Source: an uncultured Parafilimonas sp. (lineage in GTDB: Bacteria; Bacteroidota; Bacteroidia; Chitinophagales; Chitinophagaceae). From it: a stretch of 42,935 nucleotides of DNA. The translations under genes and the position numbers were made by a program. The first letter of the stretch is position 1. Every line of letters starts with the position of its first letter. Below are positions 39,877 through 42,935 of the stretch, one piece after another. Location of the stretch: positions 1-42,935 of the forward strand of contig CAIRZB010000073.1 in the NCBI GenBank assembly GCA_903882935.1, in the 5' to 3' direction. Under the pieces are notes generated by a model. The model was given only the letters and a program-made list of their open reading frames with translations, searched no databases and was not told the DNA's origin.

Positions 39877-39900
39877 CTAACACTAAATAAACAATAGAAT

Positions 39901-40140
39901 ATGGAGCAAGTAATGCAAAACGATGGCACGCTGAAAGCCGTAAGTGAATACCGGGCCATAGTGCCTACCTGGCGTGCGCCAATTATAACAGGCCTTGTAA
40001 GCAGACAAGGCGAGATTTTTTACAAAGGTGCCAACGGAAAACTATATGTGCCAAAACTTTACGATGCCATGTTTAAGACAGTGAGAGGCCTAGTGATGGA
40101 AAAATATTACAAAGGCATTAACCCTGGTTTGAAATACTAA
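39901..40140 (+). CDS. Small early phage protein
   Basis: The 79 aa product (MEQVMQNDGTLKAVSEYRAI, VPTWRAPIITGLVSRQGEIF, YKGANGKLYVPKLYDAMFKT) has mixed beta/alpha character and a charged C-terminus (EKYYKGINPGLKY). It follows the gene at 39697 closely. A hairpin after it (40153-40164 with 40177-40186) may end the transcript. No family recognised. Confidence 0.55.
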   Translation: MEQVMQNDGTLKAVSEYRAIVPTWRAPIITGLVSRQGEIFYKGANGKLYVPKLYDAMFKTVRGLVMEKYYKGINPGLKY

Positions 40141-40152
40141 AGACTTTATTGA

Positions 40153-40186
40153 TTTTAAATGGCGTTGGGCAAGCTGCGCCTTTAAA
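40153..40186 (+). terminator. Possible terminator after early genes
   Basis: TTTAAATGGCG pairs with CGCCTTTAAA with one unpaired base around a short loop, downstream of the gene ending at 40140 and followed by TAAA. Weak T-run. Confidence 0.4.
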
Positions 40187-40248
40187 TAAAGCTGTTGTTA
40201 ACGGCTTGATGTTTGCGCAGTTGATATTTGATTGGCGGATTACTTAAA

Positions 40249-40443
40249 TTAGTGTTTGGAAAGCCTGTTGTTTTCGCTTTCAAGAAGGGATACTTTTTGC
40301 TGCAGCGCCAAAATTCTCGAATGATTTTTGAGCATGTCATTTTCCATCTTAAGTAATTTTTTTTGCTTGCCTTTTTCCACAAATACCCCGGTTATAAAGC
40401 CAGCTGCAAAACCCGAAGCGATACCCATAAGCAGTTGAATCAT
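40249..40443 (-). CDS. Small single-pass membrane protein with coiled-coil tail
   Basis: The 64 aa protein begins MIQLLMGIASGFAAGFITGV (one membrane helix) followed by a basic stretch (EKGKQKKLLK) and a coiled coil (ENDMLKNHSRILALQQKVSL, then L-E-S-E-N-N-R-L). It runs opposite to the early genes and shares an upstream region with the terminase-like gene. The topology resembles small envelope-associated regulators or superinfection-exclusion peptides. Function unknown. Confidence 0.6.
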   Translation of the reverse strand: MIQLLMGIASGFAAGFITGVFVEKGKQKKLLKMENDMLKNHSRILALQQKVSLLESENNRLSKH

Positions 40444-40552
40444 CGTTTTTTTTGGCGTTAAAACTAACTAAAAGTTTAAAAGGTTGCCTTATAAAATAAT
40501 TTTTTGCCTGTACCTATGTTTTTATTCGCTCACTATTATGGGTTTAATCAAA

Positions 40553-40578
40553 TATACACCATGGTTGCGGGGTGTATA
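40553..40578. promoter_or_regulatory. Inverted repeat TATACACC/GGTGTATA between divergent genes
   Basis: Arms 40553-40560 and 40571-40578 pair exactly around a 10-base spacer, in the 261-base divergent region between 40443 and 40705. It may be an operator. The rest of this gap holds nothing else clear. Confidence 0.4.
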
Positions 40579-40704
40579 CTTATGGCACGCAGTTGCAGCC
40601 AAGCCGGATTTGTAGTTGTGAAAAGCTGCTTTTTTGTTATTTCGTAAACCAGGGATGGCAGACATTTTAGAGCGTGTTTGGGTAGCTAAATTTCAAAAAT
40701 TACT

Positions 40705-41157
40705 ATGGCAGAAAAAAACACCAGCGCAAAAAAAGATACCCGCAGTAAACGTAAAAAGCAACTTGATTTTATCTCAAGACTTTCAGAGTATGTGAGCGTT
40801 AGCCGTGCATGCCGCATGGCTAAAATACCCCGCGCCACCATTTACCGGTGGTTGAATAACGACGTTGGCTTTAAAGGCCAATACGCCGAGGCCTGCGAAG
40901 AAGCTTTGCAGCGGTTGGAAGACGAGGCTGTTAGGAGAGGGTTTGAAGGACTGGCGAAGCCGGTGTACTATCAGGGTAAAAAAATAGGCACGGTAAAAGA
41001 GTTTAGCGATACGCTGCTAATGGCGCTGCTTAAGGCCAAGGCACCGGCTAAATACCGTGACCGGTCAAAAGCCATTGATGTGGTGGTGGATGCCGGTGAA
41101 GCTGGGGCGACAAAGAATACGGTTATTAAGTGGGGCGACAAAGAAATAAGCATTTAG
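40705..41157 (+). CDS. Terminase small subunit-like protein
   Basis: The 150 aa protein has a basic N-terminus (AKKDTRSKRKKQLDFISRLS), a helix-turn-helix (VSVSRACRMAKIPRATIYRW, then L-N-N-D) and the characteristic terminase tail EALQRLEDEAVRRGFEGLAK, VYYQGKKIGTVKEFSDTLLM and LLKAKAPAKYRDRSK. These segments recur in small terminase subunits that recognise phage DNA for packaging. It should be followed by the large subunit, but the next gene is a host-type MFS exporter on the opposite strand, 70 bases away. Confidence 0.8.
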   Translation: MAEKNTSAKKDTRSKRKKQLDFISRLSEYVSVSRACRMAKIPRATIYRWLNNDVGFKGQYAEACEEALQRLEDEAVRRGFEGLAKPVYYQGKKIGTVKEFSDTLLMALLKAKAPAKYRDRSKAIDVVVDAGEAGATKNTVIKWGDKEISI

Positions 41158-41227
41158 CGGCTTAGCTTTTTGTTGAAACTACTTTTAATGCCAGGCGGCA
41201 GCGTAAGCCCTGTACATGGGTTTAAAC

Positions 41228-42439
41228 TTAGGCCTTAATTTTTTTACTTAATGCAAAAAAAGTTGCACAGGCAATAAGAGACGTGCACGGCAACATGGCA
41301 ATGATGGGTACCATGTTTGTGGCATTAAAAAAGCCCGTGCACGCAGACGCCAACGCAGCAACACCAATTTGCACAAAGCCGGTTAGCGCCGCAGCAGTAC
41401 CGGCGTTGCGCGAAAATGGTGCCAATGCCATGGCAGATGCATTAGGGTATGTTAACCCTATACACGCAAGTGCAGCAAAAAACATAATAATCGTGCCTGG
41501 TAGCCCCAGCCAATTGTTAGCTGCAGCCAATAGAAACAATACAGAAACTGCCAATTGCAACAGCAGCCCGCCACGGAATATTTTGCTACTGCTAAACCTG
41601 CGCAACAGCAGGATATTTAATTGGTTGCTGCCAATAAAACTTACACTAAGCAACGCGAATATGCCGCCATAGGCCTGCGGGCTAGCCCTAAAAATACCCA
41701 TGAATATTACTGGGGAGCCAGCCACATACACAAACAGTGCGGCAAAGGAGAACGCGCCCGCAATAGTGTAAACGTAAAAACTGGGGTTAGGCAAAACAGC
41801 CCAATACGCCTTTATAATAGGTTTCGGTTTTAATGAAACCGTTGGGTCGGGGTCGTTGGCGTGCGGCAAAAAGGCCGCCGTTACCAATAAAATAAGCGCA
41901 ACAATTATGGCTAATATTATAAATACCCAATGCCACCCCAACCCAGCAGTAACAAAGCCGCCCAAGGTAGGTGCCAGCAACGGGGACAGGCCCAGCACCA
42001 GCATTAACAGGCTGAGTATTTTCGCGCTCTCGCCCACGGGAAAGAAATCGCGTACCATAGCTATTGCTGCCACCATGGCCACGCAGCCACCTAACCCTTG
42101 TATAAAGCGCATTGTAATCAACTGGCCCTCGGTTTGGCTCTGCATACACCCAATACAGGCGAGTAGGTAAAGGCCGAGGCCGAAATACAACGGTTTTTTG
42201 CGGCCAAACCTATCTAGCAGCGGGCCATACAACAATTGACCTATGCCCAGGCCTATGAAATAGCTGGAAACGGATAAGGATATACGGGCTGCAGTTGTGC
42301 CAAAGCTGTTGGCTATTTGAGTAAAGGCCGGCAAGTACATGTCGATTGAAAAGGGGCTCACGGTCATTAATGCCCCCAGTATTAGAATAATCAACGTTCT
42401 ATTGTGCGTAGGATTGGCTTTGCCCCCTTTTGGATGCAT
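41228..42439 (-). CDS. Bcr/CflA family MFS multidrug exporter
   Basis: The start at MHPKGGKANPTHNRT is preferred; an alternative ATG lies at 42502. The product of about 403 aa has twelve hydrophobic helices: TLIILILGALMTVSPFSIDM, then Y-L-P-A-F and SLSVSSYFIGLGIGQLLYGP in the first half. MFS motif A-like L-L-D-R-F-G-R-K-K and antiporter-type GLSPLLAPTLGGFV are visible, as in Bcr/CflA efflux proteins. It probably exports drugs by proton antiport across the inner membrane. It is a host gene that marks the right flank of the prophage. Confidence 0.88.
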   Translation of the reverse strand: MHPKGGKANPTHNRTLIILILGALMTVSPFSIDMYLPAFTQIANSFGTTAARISLSVSSYFIGLGIGQLLYGPLLDRFGRKKPLYFGLGLYLLACIGCMQSQTEGQLITMRFIQGLGGCVAMVAAIAMVRDFFPVGESAKILSLLMLVLGLSPLLAPTLGGFVTAGLGWHWVFIILAIIVALILLVTAAFLPHANDPDPTVSLKPKPIIKAYWAVLPNPSFYVYTIAGAFSFAALFVYVAGSPVIFMGIFRASPQAYGGIFALLSVSFIGSNQLNILLLRRFSSSKIFRGGLLLQLAVSVLFLLAAANNWLGLPGTIIMFFAALACIGLTYPNASAMALAPFSRNAGTAAALTGFVQIGVAALASACTGFFNATNMVPIIAMLPCTSLIACATFFALSKKIKA

Positions 42440-42680
42440 GTTTGGTTGCTTGTGTTGGTAATGGTATTGGGTAAAGGTACCATTGTTTGCAGTAATAAGC
42501 ATGTGTTGGTAAACATAGTGTTTCGCAAGTATTCGTTTTGTCCACTCTCGAAAATGTTTTTAGTATACCATATTTGCCTTTTCATTTCTTTTGCACAACT
42601 GTGCTTTTTGTAACCAATTGAAAATCAAAGCAAAGCGTATCTTAACATCTCCATAGGGTTACCTTTTGCCCAAAAGGGTA
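42440..42680. other. Upstream region of MFS gene, nothing coded
   Basis: AT-rich DNA between the MFS start and the candidate small RNA. A minor plus-strand frame (42404-42613) is antisense to the MFS 5' end and not supported. Confidence 0.4.
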
Positions 42681-42688
42681 TACATTTG
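42681..42688 (+). promoter_or_regulatory. -7 element TACATTTG of candidate small RNA
   Basis: An exact TAnnTTTG match, about 65 bases before the strong hairpin at 42751-42779. A -33 TTG at the normal distance is not clear. Confidence 0.45.
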
Positions 42689-42692
42689 TGTA

Positions 42693-42785
42693 ATAAATAC
42701 ACGAAGTATTTGCGCAGAAAGCGAAAAAATACAACAACGATATAAGCTAGAAAGTCCCGCCATATGCTTGCGGGACTTTTTGTTT
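42693..42785 (+). ncRNA. Candidate small RNA of about 90 nt
   Basis: A -7 element (42681-42688), a small hairpin (AAATAC/GTATTT near 42696-42713) and a strong terminator (AAAGTCCCGC/GCGGGACTTT followed by T) define a transcription unit with no plausible protein. The family is unknown; it could instead be the tail of a leader. Confidence 0.4.
42751..42782 (+). terminator. Strong Rho-independent terminator
   Basis: Arms AAAGTCCCGC (42751-42760) and GCGGGACTTT (42770-42779) are perfect ten-base complements around a nine-base loop, followed by TTG and TTTT. Confidence 0.85.
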
Positions 42786-42909
42786 TATACAGTCAATCAT
42801 TAGCATTGCGTCGTTGAGAAAAATAGTTCTTTGAAAGTATTGTCAATATTGAGTTACAGCCGATTTTGAGCCTAAGACGATTTGATTTTTTGGGAGTTTT
42901 TAAAGTTGT

Positions 42910-42932
42910 AATTTGCTGGAAATCAGCAAATT
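42910..42932. repeat. Inverted repeat AATTTGCTG/CAGCAAATT
   Basis: Nine-base arms (42910-42918 and 42924-42932) around GAAAT near the window end. It could belong to the next transcription unit. Confidence 0.5.
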
Positions 42933-42935
42933 GTG

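Noticed and set aside
13562-41227. Attachment-site direct repeats for the prophage
   Set aside because: I compared the DNA near 13.6-13.75 kb with 41.16-41.23 kb and found no convincing shared sequence, so exact ends remain open.
1-42935. CRISPR arrays, tRNA or rRNA genes
   Set aside because: No regularly spaced repeats or recognisable tRNA/rRNA sequences were seen by eye; a covariance search would be needed to exclude tRNAs fully.

Overview
The window comes from a Bacteroidota chromosome, most likely a Chitinophagaceae-like or related soil/freshwater lineage. Evidence: two secreted proteins end in the gliding-motility-type C-terminal domain used by the type IX secretion system (T9SS), several lipoproteins are typical of the phylum, and several promoters match the phylum's TAnnTTTG -7 element. 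The genus assignment is inference. GC content is moderate, with AT-rich intergenic DNA.

Positions 1-13000 are host DNA. There is the 3' end of an IS1595-type transposase, a small secreted carboxypeptidase-regulatory-like protein, a secreted deacetylase-barrel-like protein, two large T9SS proteins, a lipocalin-like lipoprotein, an L,D-transpeptidase, a PIN-domain toxin/antitoxin pair, a small lipoprotein, a CE2-type SGNH esterase and a CocE/NonD hydrolase. Two decayed genes lie at about 10.8 and 13.3 kb.

Positions 13.7-41.2 kb hold a Mu-like contractile-tailed prophage or prophage remnant. A long leftward block (minus strand, 37.3 down to 13.7 kb) encodes, in transcription order: a gp36-like protein with carbohydrate-binding-like inserts, a DUF935-type portal, a gp37-like protein, baseplate J, two baseplate/fibre-like proteins, an RHH protein, a small methyltransferase, a ClpP-type head protease fused to a coiled-coil scaffold, major capsid, DUF2586 sheath, tail tube, a tail chaperone with a clear -1 frameshift extension, tape measure, a DUF6046-like protein, hub (gpD), spike (gpV), a gp25/46-like protein, a LysM/tail-X-like protein, an SGNH-esterase fibre, a paralogous SGNH lipoprotein, two holin-like proteins and a spanin-like lipoprotein. 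Two zinc-ribbon cargo genes (23.9 and 29.9 kb) sit inside this block on the opposite strand. An S24-type repressor at 37.5-38.2 kb has matching inverted-repeat operators on both sides. A sparse rightward early region (38.3-41.2 kb) ends with a terminase-small-subunit-like gene. No large terminase, integrase, MuA/B transposase, replication gene or endolysin was recognised, so the element looks truncated or domesticated, or dependent on functions encoded elsewhere.

Positions 41.2-42.9 kb return to host DNA, with a Bcr/CflA-type MFS exporter and a candidate small RNA ending in a strong terminator.

The most interesting points are: (1) the SGNH esterase domain present both in the tail fibre and in a neighbouring membrane-anchored lipoprotein, which suggests receptor destruction plus self-exclusion; (2) an apparent Sec signal peptide on the fibre that overprints the upstream gene; (3) a -1 frameshift product of the tail chaperone that is not visible as a normal ORF; (4) shared repressor operators controlling early and perhaps structural transcription; (5) a nearly complete virion gene set without a large terminase.
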